Source: Trogon surrucura (Eukaryota > Chordata > Aves > Trogoniformes > Trogonidae). Taken from it: 64,000 nt of DNA. This document shows, piece by piece, positions 30,101 to 37,500 of this stretch. Position 1 is the stretch's first letter. The number at the start of each line of letters is the position of its first letter. The stretch lies in NCBI GenBank assembly GCA_020746105.1, contig CM036621.1, positions 51,246,264 through 51,310,263 of the forward strand, in the 5' to 3' direction. A program made the position numbers and the translations under genes. The notes beneath the pieces are model-generated. The model saw only the letters and a program-made list of their open reading frames with translations. It was not told the DNA's origin and did not search any database.

Positions 30101-33100
30101 GCACAATAGTCAATACAGTAGTGTTAGATTGTCAGCTCGATAGAATCAGTGAATTGTTTAGGTTGGAAAAGACCCTTAAGATCATTGAGTCCAACTGTCA
30201 AGCTAGCAACGCCAAGTTCACCACTAAACCATGTCTCTAAGCAGCACATTGACATGTCTTTTAAATACCTCCCAGAATGGCGATTCCACCACTTTCCTGG
30301 GCCACCTCTTCCAATGCTTGACAACCCTTTTGTTTAAGAAATTTTTCCTAATATCCAATCTAAACCTCCTCTGGTGCAACTTAAGGCCATTTCCTCTTGT
30401 CCTATCACTTATTACTTGGGAGCGCAAGAGCCTGACCCCACCTCACTACAACCTCCTGTCAGGTAGTTGTAGAGAGCAATAAGGTCCCCCCCAGCCTCCT
30501 TTTCTCCAAGTTAAACCAATCTTCCTACCTGCAAGCACATCATCACTCACGCTTGCTTGGTGTTGTCTGCAAACAGACAACTACTGAGGGTGCACTCAAT
30601 CCCCTCGTCCAGATCATTGATAAATATATTTAACAGAATGATGTTTCAGAAGACAAGCCAACTACCTGTCAAGTTTCAGAAACCCTGTCTCACCCAGCAC
30701 ACAGCACGCTGCTGTTGCACAGGATAATATGAAAGGATAATATGGTTGATGCAGGCAGTCATTCCTGTTCATTGGCAAAAGTAGTAAACTGACGAGCAAA
30801 AGAAGGTGGTAGGTGCAGCAGCTCAGGTTGTATCCCATCAAACGCTCAAAAGTAAGCCCTACCTTTGAAAGCTTTGTACTATAATTTAATGATGATGTTC
30901 AGAATTAGAGAAGAATCAAGTTCTTCTTCATCCAAGAGGCAGAAATGGATTGGATCTTCATGAAATGAGTTTTTCCAGAGCTCGTTTACCCTGGGCTGAA
31001 GCATGTGATTTATGTTGCTTTGAAGTTTGTTTTTTTTGGTTGGTTTTGGTGTTTGTTTATTTTTTTGGTTGGTTGGTTGGGTTTTTTTTTTGTTTGTTTG
31101 TTTGTTTGGTTGGTTTGTGGGATTATTTTTTTTTACACTTAGTAAATATTGGTATGTGCTCAAAGAAGAAAGGTGATTTAGAATTAGCTTGAGGGACACA
31201 GATGAATACTTGATGCCAAGAGCACAGCATGAAGCACAGGGAAGTCACAGACAGATAGGTACATCATGAAGAACACATAGAGAAGGAAGCTCTGTCCTTC
31301 TACCCAACAGTAACAGGCGTTGGCTCACAGGTGGGGTACAGCCTCAGATTATTAGGTGCTTCAAGGCATGGTTCCTGCACATTGTTGAAATAGCTGGTAA
31401 AGGACCTAAGGCAACAAGCTCCATTTTCTAGCCTCTACACAACCAAGAACTGTCAATGGTATAAACCAGTGATGATGCTTTTTGCTCTATGTGCCAGAAT
31501 TGCAATGCATTTTACTCACCAGCACACTAAGTCAGCAGTCCTCTATCCGTATTTGGTATCTAGCAATAAGCTTGAAAAATTTATGAATTTCTTAGAAGAA
31601 AATCAGTGAGCAGCAGTTAGGGCTTCTCCAACTTAATATCTTGTGAGAAGGAAGTCAGGAAATTGTTGCAGAGAGACCTAAGTACTTTAAACTATTAAGA
31701 TTCACGTCCAGACCAAGTTTTTCCAGTCTGTCAAGTTTAGCTACAACTGTTAAATGTACTTTAAGTCATCCAAAGATCAGCAACAATTCAAGGAATTCTG
31801 GAATTCCCTAGATACCTATCTCATTTGAACTTGCTCTATGCTTTTCCTTCCTGCTCCCTTCAGACAGTAGACTGAGATTTCATTCTAAATACAGCTAGAA
31901 ATGAGTTGCCACTGCCTGCATAATAACCTCTTGTTAGCAGCATAATATGCTGCTAACAAATGCTCCCTCTGTTTTCTAGTACAGGAGACCTTTCCATCTC
32001 ACACCATGGTAAAAGTACGGTTTAAAGCCTCTTAGTAATGTTTAGATTTTTATTATTTTAACTCTGCAAAAAATCCAGCATTTGTGAATTGAAATCACAT
32101 CAATCTCATATGAAAGCAATACACACACAATGAACCGCAGGTTTAGACCCAGATTGTCATAGCTCAGTCTGCCCATACCATTATTCAATTTAATTACTAA
32201 TTAATTCAATTACTAATATCCAAATCAATATCTTTTTCTTGTGTCTAGAGATGCACAGGATATCCAGATTCTCTGGATGGGAAAAGGTTTCAATCTTTCA
32301 TGTGATAAAAGTACAAAATTAAGCTGAATGGACTAAATTTACTTCTGGGGTATGGCAAGAAGCTTGTTGACCAGCCACTGTGGTCAGATCAAGTTGCATG
32401 AAAAGTTAGTTATTAATAAGAGTTGAAAAAGAGAAACATGTACATACCACACAGGAAGCTTCATATTGTTTCCCCAGTTTAGGTCTTAAAAATGCACTGA
32501 AGGAAGGGAGAAAAAGCATTATTCAAGACCCAGCACTTCAAGCCTGGATTTTGCTTAGTTATGTTCATAATTCTTCTCATATCAGAAGGTTGGCAAAAGG
32601 CTGAGAAACTTAAAGGAAGACATAAGGCAAAAAAAATGTTTAGATACCTGTTGATGACATCTGGCAAAATGCTGTGACCCTTTCTAGAAGAAAAAAGTAC
32701 CCATACTGATATGCCAAGAGGTAGTTAACCCACCCTCAAGAAAAGTCCTGTTTCCCATGAATAAAATCTTCCATCAGACAGTTTTTCAGCCATTTTACCT
32801 CAGTGAAAGATTTTCAGTATATTCTGTTTAAAACATGTTAAATATTACTGACCTTTGCCTTGTTGCTATTTTAAGCCAGAAATCCATTTACCAGTTTTGT
32901 GTTAAACATTTTCCTCCACAGCTGCTGATGTGGAAGGCTTATGATGAAATGCAGGCCTGTACCTTGCCAGTAGAGAACACCTACTCTCTGCTGTCATTCC
33001 CCTCCAGAATGGGATCAGAGTTAAATATTAAAAAATTTAATCAGGTCATCTTATTACAGCTTTTTTTTTTTTTTTTTGGAGGACACTCAAAGTGTGGAAT

Positions 33101-33864
33101 AAAGAGATTTTGTGACTGAGGCCTTAAGTCAGAGCCACAACCTTCAAAGCTTCCAACCTCCCTAGACAGACTCTGCAATGTTTTCAATTTAGAATTCTAT
33201 CAAGACAGGAGACAGATAGGATTCACAAGAAACATAAAGCCCCAGCCATACATTCAGCCAGCCCCTCAAACAATCTCCAATCCAATGAAATAAGGTGAGA
33301 CTTTGACATATCTGTTTGCATGCTGACCTCTCAAAGCATAAATTACACTTCCAGAATGGCTGCAAATACAGATATAAGCAAAGCTGTGAGTCTGGTGCAG
33401 CACTGAGGGATGCTGCTTCTGGTACCAGACCTTCAGGAGTCCTCTTAAAAGTGGGGGTGGAGGGGCAGGAGGGAAGAGGACAGGGAGGAGGGGAAAGGTG
33501 CACAGACACACATACATATGGATGTTTTAAAGTCAAATTAAGAATCTGCTGGGGCTGCCGCTAGGTTAGGCTGCCTCCGGTCCTCCCCCCACCCCCGAAA
33601 CACGCAGATTGATCTATATCGATTGCAAAGAGAACAGTCTGTTTTACACCTTCATGCTTCAGCTGCAACAACTGCTTATCCCCCGCCGCTGGGCAGCAGC
33701 TGGCTCGCCCCCCCCTCCTCCCACTGCCCTGTTGCAGCTGTATCCCAAGTAACCAGGGCTCCCTGCTCTCACCTGGTTTGCCTCCACAGGAAGGTCTGGA
33801 TGGGCAGAGGGATGCCACGGGCGCTCTCCTGCTCCTGGCCCTCTGAGCTTTTCCTTTTCACCAT
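1..33864 (-). CDS. UNC80: UNC80, first 15 coding exons (spliced join; 3' part lies outside the window)
   Basis: Joined coding segments (minus strand, in order): 33864-33773, 32496-32448, 24780-24624, 23738-23440, 20877-20754, 19497-19424, 18963-18833, 14914-14653, 9819-9685, 9050-8828, 7360-7220, 4229-3961, 3324-2959, 2183-2037, 140-1. Every junction has AG/GT borders and the phases add up to one open frame of about 870 codons. The protein matches vertebrate UNC80 from its start [10 protein letters not shown] through [20 protein letters not shown] to MRDYVN and GFCMEPV. UNC80 is a very large (about 3,250 residues) neuronal protein. With UNC79 it forms a helical-repeat scaffold that binds NALCN, the sodium-leak channel setting resting excitability. 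No catalytic motif or membrane segment is expected in this N-terminal quarter, and none is visible. The gene lies directly downstream of MAP2 on the same strand, as in mammals. I see no frameshift or premature stop in any exon. Confidence 0.97.
141..2036 (-). other. UNC80 intron 14
   Basis: No exon or recognised repeat seen. Open frames at about 1,700-2,000 on both strands have no coding features and are taken as chance. Confidence 0.85.
2037..2183 (-). CDS. UNC80: UNC80 coding exon 14
   Basis: 147 bases, 49 codons ([20 protein letters not shown], then [20 protein letters not shown], ending VFREN). Acceptor ACCCTCAG, donor GTAAGA. No methionine-initiated ORF marks this exon; it was found from phase and protein match. 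Confidence 0.95.
2184..2958 (-). other. UNC80 intron 13
   Basis: Ordinary A/T-rich intron; nothing recognised. Confidence 0.85.
2959..3324 (-). CDS. UNC80: UNC80 coding exon 13 (contains poly-glycine tract)
   Basis: 366 bases, residues 653-774. It starts [20 protein letters not shown], followed by a charged [13 protein letters not shown] segment, then an acidic and glycine-rich tract encoded at about 2990-3072, ending [11 protein letters not shown]. Acceptor TCTCCCAG, donor GTTTGT. The glycine tract is also present in mammals; its exact length here should be treated as possibly polymorphic. Confidence 0.97.
3325..3960 (-). other. UNC80 intron 12
   Basis: Nothing recognised. A + strand open frame at 3,446-3,865 has no homology I can name and no promoter or splice context. 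Confidence 0.85.
3961..4229 (-). CDS. UNC80: UNC80 coding exon 12
   Basis: 269 bases, residues 563-652 ([20 protein letters not shown], then [20 protein letters not shown], ending NGMLDLS). Acceptor CTTCCTTGCAG, donor GTAATT. Almost identical to mammalian UNC80. Confidence 0.97.
4230..7219 (-). other. UNC80 intron 11
   Basis: About 3 kb of unique-looking sequence with no recognised repeat or exon. A short A run lies near 7,098-7,112. Confidence 0.85.
7220..7360 (-). CDS. UNC80: UNC80 coding exon 11
   Basis: 141 bases, residues 516-562 ([46 protein letters not shown]). Acceptor ACCCTAG, donor GTAAAT. The His/Ser-rich linker is conserved with mammals. Confidence 0.95.
7361..8827 (-). other. 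UNC80 intron 10
   Basis: Nothing recognised. Confidence 0.85.
8828..9050 (-). CDS. UNC80: UNC80 coding exon 10
   Basis: 223 bases, residues 442-515: a very basic start ([20 protein letters not shown]), [20 protein letters not shown], and a Gly/Arg-rich end WQTTIL. Acceptor CCTCCTGCAG, donor GTGAGA. The RERERK stretch is one Arg-Glu unit longer than the mammalian sequence I know. Confidence 0.96.
9051..9684 (-). other. UNC80 intron 9
   Basis: Nothing recognised. Confidence 0.85.
9685..9819 (-). CDS. UNC80: UNC80 coding exon 9
   Basis: 135 bases, exactly 45 codons ([20 protein letters not shown] ... LGMNIFKK). Acceptor GAGCTGCAG, donor GTGAGTG. The exon is symmetric (phase 0 on both sides), so skipping would keep the frame. 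Confidence 0.96.
11372..11765 (+). mobile_element. CR1 LINE fragment, reverse-transcriptase region
   Basis: An open stretch reads [58 protein letters not shown] and GRAVDV, the fingers/palm part of CR1 ORF2 reverse transcriptase. Stops then interrupt the LDFS...F segment from 11,677. It is truncated at both ends and dead. It lies sense on the + strand, antisense to UNC80, in intron 8. Confidence 0.9.
13414..13457 (+). repeat. Short tandem repeat, GATACTAAAT unit
   Basis: Four copies of a GATACTAAA(T/G) unit, the last three adjacent, in UNC80 intron 8. Confidence 0.85.
14653..14914 (-). CDS. UNC80: UNC80 coding exon 8
   Basis: 262 bases, residues 309-396: [20 protein letters not shown] and [20 protein letters not shown], then a Pro-rich linker ([10 protein letters not shown]) ending VNTHKTQ. 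Acceptor TTGGAACAG, donor GTAAGC. Highly conserved with mammals. Confidence 0.97.
14915..18832 (-). other. UNC80 intron 7
   Basis: About 3.9 kb. A minus-strand open frame at 16,231-16,716 lacks recognisable homology. Otherwise nothing seen. Confidence 0.85.
18833..18963 (-). CDS. UNC80: UNC80 coding exon 7
   Basis: 131 bases, residues 266-308 ([20 protein letters not shown], then a Ser-rich SSQTSQERG stretch) plus two bases. Acceptor GGACTACAG, donor GTACAA. A low-complexity, probably disordered segment with conserved ends. Confidence 0.94.
18964..19423 (-). other. UNC80 intron 6
   Basis: Nothing recognised. Confidence 0.85.
19424..19497 (-). CDS. UNC80: UNC80 coding exon 6
   Basis: 74 bases, residues 241-265 ([20 protein letters not shown] then SGHIE). 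Acceptor TTTTCTCAG, donor GTAAAT. This Ser/Asn-rich linker is more diverged from mammals than its neighbours, but the KRSSP and TCESPN anchors and the phases fit. Confidence 0.92.
20335..20359. repeat. Perfect inverted repeat (11-bp arms, 3-base loop)
   Basis: GTGCTCTTCAC, ACA, GTGAAGAGCAC, in UNC80 intron 5. Confidence 0.9.
20357..20390. repeat. Direct repeat overlapping the hairpin
   Basis: CACTTAATTTGTGTT occurs at 20,357-20,371 and 20,376-20,390 (19-base period). The first copy begins inside the right arm of the preceding inverted repeat. Confidence 0.9.
20754..20877 (-). CDS. UNC80: UNC80 coding exon 5
   Basis: 124 bases, residues 200-240 ([20 protein letters not shown] ... [12 protein letters not shown]) plus one base. 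The acceptor is TTCCTAG. The donor reads ACAG followed by GTCTGTG, a weak match to consensus, but reading frame and homology both require it. Confidence 0.93.
20878..23439 (-). other. UNC80 intron 4
   Basis: About 2.6 kb with nothing recognised. Confidence 0.85.
23440..23738 (-). CDS. UNC80: UNC80 coding exon 4
   Basis: 299 bases, residues 100-199: [20 protein letters not shown] at the start, an acidic/Asn-rich linker ([10 protein letters not shown]) and [15 protein letters not shown] at the end. Acceptor CCATCCAG, donor GTAAGT. It is nearly identical to mammalian UNC80; differences cluster in the Ser/Gly/Pro-rich linker. Confidence 0.97.
23739..24623 (-). other. UNC80 intron 3
   Basis: Nothing recognised. 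Confidence 0.85.
24624..24780 (-). CDS. UNC80: UNC80 coding exon 3
   Basis: 157 bases encoding residues 48-99 ([20 protein letters not shown]...LLSNRNKL) plus one base. The acceptor TTCTTTCTTTTAG is strong and the donor is GTTAGT. It contains conserved helix-forming sequence of the UNC80 N-terminal region. Confidence 0.95.
28344..28361. repeat. (GT)n microsatellite
   Basis: A pure GT run of about nine units in UNC80 intron 2. Confidence 0.9.
30133..30645 (-). mobile_element. CR1 LINE 3' fragment
   Basis: The minus strand carries typical CR1 3' sequence with the end at low coordinates (GATTCTAT near 30,140; ACCTAAACAATTC; AATCTTAAGG). The 5' part includes the ATCAATGATCTGGACGAGGG-type segment at about 30,600-30,625. 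Inserted in UNC80 intron 2 in the sense orientation; 5'-truncated. Confidence 0.92.
31026..31135. repeat. TTTG/TTGG low-complexity tract
   Basis: About 110 bases made of TTGG and TTTG units with T runs, in UNC80 intron 2. A compound microsatellite. Confidence 0.9.
31931..31959. repeat. Perfect inverted repeat (13-bp arms, 3-base loop)
   Basis: TTGTTAGCAGCAT, AAT, ATGCTGCTAACAA in UNC80 intron 2. The pairing does not extend into the flanks, so it is short for a miRNA precursor. Confidence 0.9.
32448..32496 (-). CDS. UNC80: UNC80 coding exon 2
   Basis: A 49-base exon encoding [16 protein letters not shown], with the first base completing Ser31. The acceptor is CCTTCAG and the donor GTATGT. 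It is too short for simple ORF finding and was located by protein match and phase. Confidence 0.95.
32497..33772 (-). other. UNC80 intron 1
   Basis: Contains a 17-base T run (33,061-33,077) and a G-rich + strand stretch at 33,450-33,500. No exon recognised. Confidence 0.85.
33061..33077 (+). repeat. Poly(T) tract
   Basis: 17 T residues in UNC80 intron 1, read as poly(A) in the gene's strand. Confidence 0.9.
33773..33864 (-). CDS. UNC80: UNC80 coding exon 1 (start codon)
   Basis: The ATG is at 33864-33862 in strong initiation context, with A at -3 and G at +4. The exon encodes residues 1-30 plus two bases of codon 31 ([12 protein letters not shown]...FLWRQT). It ends with AG followed by GTGAGAG. 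The same start is known in mammalian UNC80. Two short upstream ORFs precede it. Confidence 0.96.
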
Positions 33865-33905
33865 GATGCTGATGACAGCTGCTGCGAGCCAGTCTTACCA
33901 GGCAT
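33858..33905 (-). promoter_or_regulatory. Upstream ORF overlapping the UNC80 start codon
   Basis: An ATG at 33905-33903 opens a 15-codon frame ([15 protein letters not shown]) whose TGA lies just past the UNC80 ATG, out of frame with it. It has G at -3, a moderate context. If included in the mRNA it should lower initiation at the main start. Inclusion depends on the unknown TSS. Confidence 0.6.
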
Positions 33906-34520
33906 ACCAGTCGGGATCTCCCATGGCTGTCTCTTTGCTCTCCGTAACTCTTCTTCTCTTCATCCCCCGCAGCCCAATCCCCCCTCCCCTCCCCTCTCAC
34001 ACCTCCCTTCAGCTCTGCCCGTGCAAAATGGCTGCAGAAGGCAGGGAGGAAATTAGGGGAGCGAAGATGTCCGCGTCCCTCTGCTTCCTCCCTGCCTTCA
34101 GCACCTCCCTCTGTGGACAGCTCCCAGCACCGGGCGCCGCGCCGGCGGGCGGTGACGAGGTCGGGCGGGGGCGGCAACGCCCCGCCCCGCCCCGCCCGGC
34201 CCCCGCGCTCCCGCAAAACTTCCAGCGGCCGGGAAAGGGCGCGGGGCCCTTCCGCCGCCACCGAAGCAACAGGCCTCCTGCTGCTGCCTCTTCTCCCTCC
34301 CGCCCTCGGGGCGCGCACCAGGGGAAGTCTAGAAGGCCCGGCAAGCCGCAGGGACGGGAAGATGGAGAGCGGCCGAGAACCGGTCCAGAGAGCGGCCCTC
34401 CCCGTGCTCCCTCTCAGCAGGGACCTGCACAAATAAGCGGCTCCTGCAGATCGGGTCGAGCCCCCCACAACCGCAGAGGAGTGGAATTAAAAGAGGTGCA
34501 CGTGGTGAGGAGTTCGTTAG
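33865..34520 (-). promoter_or_regulatory. UNC80: UNC80 promoter CpG island and 5' UTR
   Basis: CpG dinucleotides are dense from about 34,105 to 34,465, just upstream of the UNC80 start. A run of GC boxes (GGGCGG on the minus strand) lies at about 34,175-34,200, and a YY1-like AAAATGGC on the + strand at 34,025-34,032. No TATA box is visible, so dispersed start sites are expected. The exact TSS cannot be fixed from sequence. The 5' UTR probably spans part of 33,865-34,450. Confidence 0.8.
33895..33924 (-). promoter_or_regulatory. Second upstream ORF in UNC80 leader
   Basis: An ATG at 33924-33922 in good context (AGCCATGG) opens a 9-codon frame (MGDPDWYAW) that stops with TAA at 33897-33895. 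It overlaps the uORF nearer the start. Together they make a two-uORF leader if transcription starts in the CpG island. Confidence 0.55.
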
Positions 34521-37500
34521 TATTTTGCGAGGTCAAGTTCAACATCTTGGATCTGCAAAGGCAGGAGCCCTCTAAGTGTCGGTTACTTCACTGAGCAAGG
34601 CTCCTTTATCTCAAGAGTGGAGAGAGAAGGGAAGGAAGTAACAAGCCTTCTCTGAAAGTGAAGGTTGGTGGTAGGCACGGGGGAAGTTTCAGGTAGTTAT
34701 TCAATGGGCTTTTCTTACACAGGAGTTGAGAAACAGAGGTGGAGAGGATCGTGAGGGCCAAAGCATATTTACTTGTGTTTCCAACTAGACACCAGACTGG
34801 TTTGACTAACACAAAGACATATTTGAGTCAGGTTTGCTGGAAATATTTCCCAGTCACTGTTACATTAACTCTCCTTACATACTCAAAGATATCAGAAGAT
34901 AGTACGCTACTACAAATAATTAATAGACTAAAATGAAAGACCAATGCAAGTTTACCCATATCACTCATTTTGTCACAAAAAAAAACCAAACAAAAAAACG
35001 CAAACTCAAATCTGTGATATTCCATTGCTTATATAAGAAGATTGCAAGTTTAAAGAAAGATGCTCCAATAAGCCAAAGCTGTATTTTTCCTGTCTTTCAA
35101 TCTTCCTACTTAATATTAGGCACTTAAAGACTCATCAAGGTCATTCCTTCCTGGAACAGGAGCTGAAATGATCATCACCACCTATGTCCTTCCTTACTCT
35201 GAGAAATATGTTTGATGAAAACCCAGTGCTACTACTTTCATAATCTGCATTCACTCTCACTAGAAATAAAGTTTTTTCCGGTGCCCAACTCAATACTTCC
35301 TTGCAGAAACTTCAGCTGCTCTTGACCTCCACTCAAGTGCTGAAATGCTAAACTAGTTGGTTTTGTCTTGTTTGGGCAGGCTTTTTACTAGCAGTAACTT
35401 TTTCTTTCCTTTCCTTCAATTAAGTGAGGTCAGGCAGGAAACAATCTGGTTTTCTAAAACCTTGTGAGAACTAGCTACAGAGAGAAGACAGTTAAACCAA
35501 ATTACTTCTAAATGCAAGGTTTGTATTAAAAAAAGTTCTCTACTTCACATTCCCTTTTTAATACAAAACCTTCTCTTCTGAAAAGCGCATTTGAGTTTTA
35601 ATTCTTGCCAGCATGCCACCTGAGAGCCAGAAGCAAAAAAACAATGCAGTAGGAGCGATAAACATATTTTTCAATAATTGTTTTGTTCCAGTCCTTAATG
35701 TGTTATGAAATTATTGAATACAGCCTAACCTCAGTTATCAATGAATGTGAAGTATACCTTTATTTGGACTTTTAGTAATTATCAAGCAGGAGAACCACTC
35801 TCCTTCCAAAAAAAAAAAGTATAAGGACTAAAGAAAGCTAATACTACTATAAACTAAAGAAAAAAAATTAACTTATCTGTTAAGGTCTCAAAAATGCAAT
35901 CTCAGTGTTTTCCTCATAGACATTTACAATATAAACTAGAACTCATAGCTTCACCACAGTTAAGATTGTTATCCCTCAGCCAGGGATAAGGGTTGAGGGC
36001 TAGGGATGGTTTATGTTGATGTTATTTTAAGTGTCATATACTCTCACTTTCAAAATTAGCACCATCGGGCATTTTTGTCAGTTATAACATTGAACTGGTT
36101 TAAAACGTGCATTTTCTCACTAACTGGTAAGCACAGTTTGGATCTGCTGAGTTTTTTTTGTTTTGTTTTTAAAATGGGTATCTCTCATTTCTGCCTTCAA
36201 GAAGCAGTCACTTACAATAGCTTCCAGTTTGCTACTCTAAGCCTAAGCTTATTATTCCTATGTTCTACTACACAACAGGAAACACAAGAGCAAAAAGACC
36301 ACTGCAGCTTGCTTACAGACTACAGCAGACATCTCCTATGAGTTCTCCTGACTGACAGGGACACTCAAGGCACTTGGTAAGGTTAGTCCAGGGCAGCTGC
36401 TTGGGGGTAAACAGACAGGCATGATGTGAAGGCAAACCTTCACAATTTTAAAAAAAAAAAAAAAAAAAAAAAAATCGGTAGGAAAACAATGGCATTCCTT
36501 GGTTTCAAACCTACTGAGTTAAACATTGCTGCCCCTGTACAGAGGTAGCCTTAGAGAGCAGAGTTTGGAAGCTCACTAGCAGCACTTCACTGAGCTTCCA
36601 AAGGGAATCCAAATGACCTCTCTTTCTTTCCAGTGAAGACAGAGACAATGCAACCAAACTCTTCAGGAAGGCCATTACATACATACATGACAGCAAGGTG
36701 TCCTGCAAATTTGCTTATACTCTGTTCACTAGGCTATATTGGTACTTTAGGCCGGCACAAAACCACAAGTCTGTCTCCCTGTGAAAAGATCAAGTCTAGT
36801 GCAAGAAGTTACTGTTTTCAGGAAGCAAGTGCTGAGAAGACCAGAGACTGTGTCATTAGCTCTGCTGTGCTCCAGTAATTTCCAGACCACTCAAGTGCTT
36901 GGGCACAAAAGATGCCCATGACACTACTTGCCTATTTCTTCTGTGACTACTGGCAGCATCAGACATTCCCCTCCTGCTTGATCACCGTTCTATTCATCAC
37001 ACAGTCGTGTTTACACATCCATCACAGTAGGATCTAGTCTTGATGCAAAAACAGGCAATGCTGGCAGCACGCCACAGAGTGTGAACACTGAGCAGAACCC
37101 AAGCATGAAGCTCCCACTCTACACAGGAGTGCCCTGAGCAGGGAACTGCTCTAACCCCCACTGTCTTCCATTTGTTTTTACGCCCACGCTCTCCAAGTCC
37201 CCAGCCTCAATTCCTGCCACATATCCTAATTATTTATAACTTGAATTTATTTTTTACTCTTTTCATGAAGAAAGAAGCAGAACCCAAACTACCAGCAGTA
37301 TCTTGAGCCAGTCTGCTGTGCAGCAGCCTTTCCAAAAGCAAGCCTATAACCGGCTCCTAGCTGTACACCCCAGAGCAGAGAAGAAAGGCAATTGTTTGGC
37401 ACACTCCTGAGAGCTTAGTCTTCCATAAGATGCCAGTAGGCTTTTGTCCCTGGCTGAATAGACCTATGCTGAAGACCTTTTCTCACTTGGGACAACCAGT

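Larger units (their letters stand above)
24781..32447 (-). other. UNC80 intron 2 (largest in the window for this gene)
   Basis: About 7.7 kb. Contains a (GT)n microsatellite, a CR1 fragment (30,133-30,645), a TTTG/TTGG tract and a 13-bp inverted repeat (31,931-31,959). No further exon was recognised. Confidence 0.85.

Noticed and set aside
30133-30645. Short open frames on both strands at 30.1-30.5 kb considered as a gene
   Set aside because: They are translations of the CR1 3' region and recur in other CR1 copies at 42.5, 52.8, 57.0 and 60.7 kb.
31931-31959. Inverted repeat as a miRNA precursor
   Set aside because: The stem is only 13 bp with a 3-base loop and does not extend; a pri-miRNA needs roughly 30 or more paired bases.
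33623-34594. 323-codon + strand open frame across the UNC80 promoter, with a 269-codon frame on the other strand
   Set aside because: Both are long because the CpG-rich sequence has few stop codons. The products are Pro/Arg/Gly-rich low complexity and overlap UNC80 exon 1 antisense.
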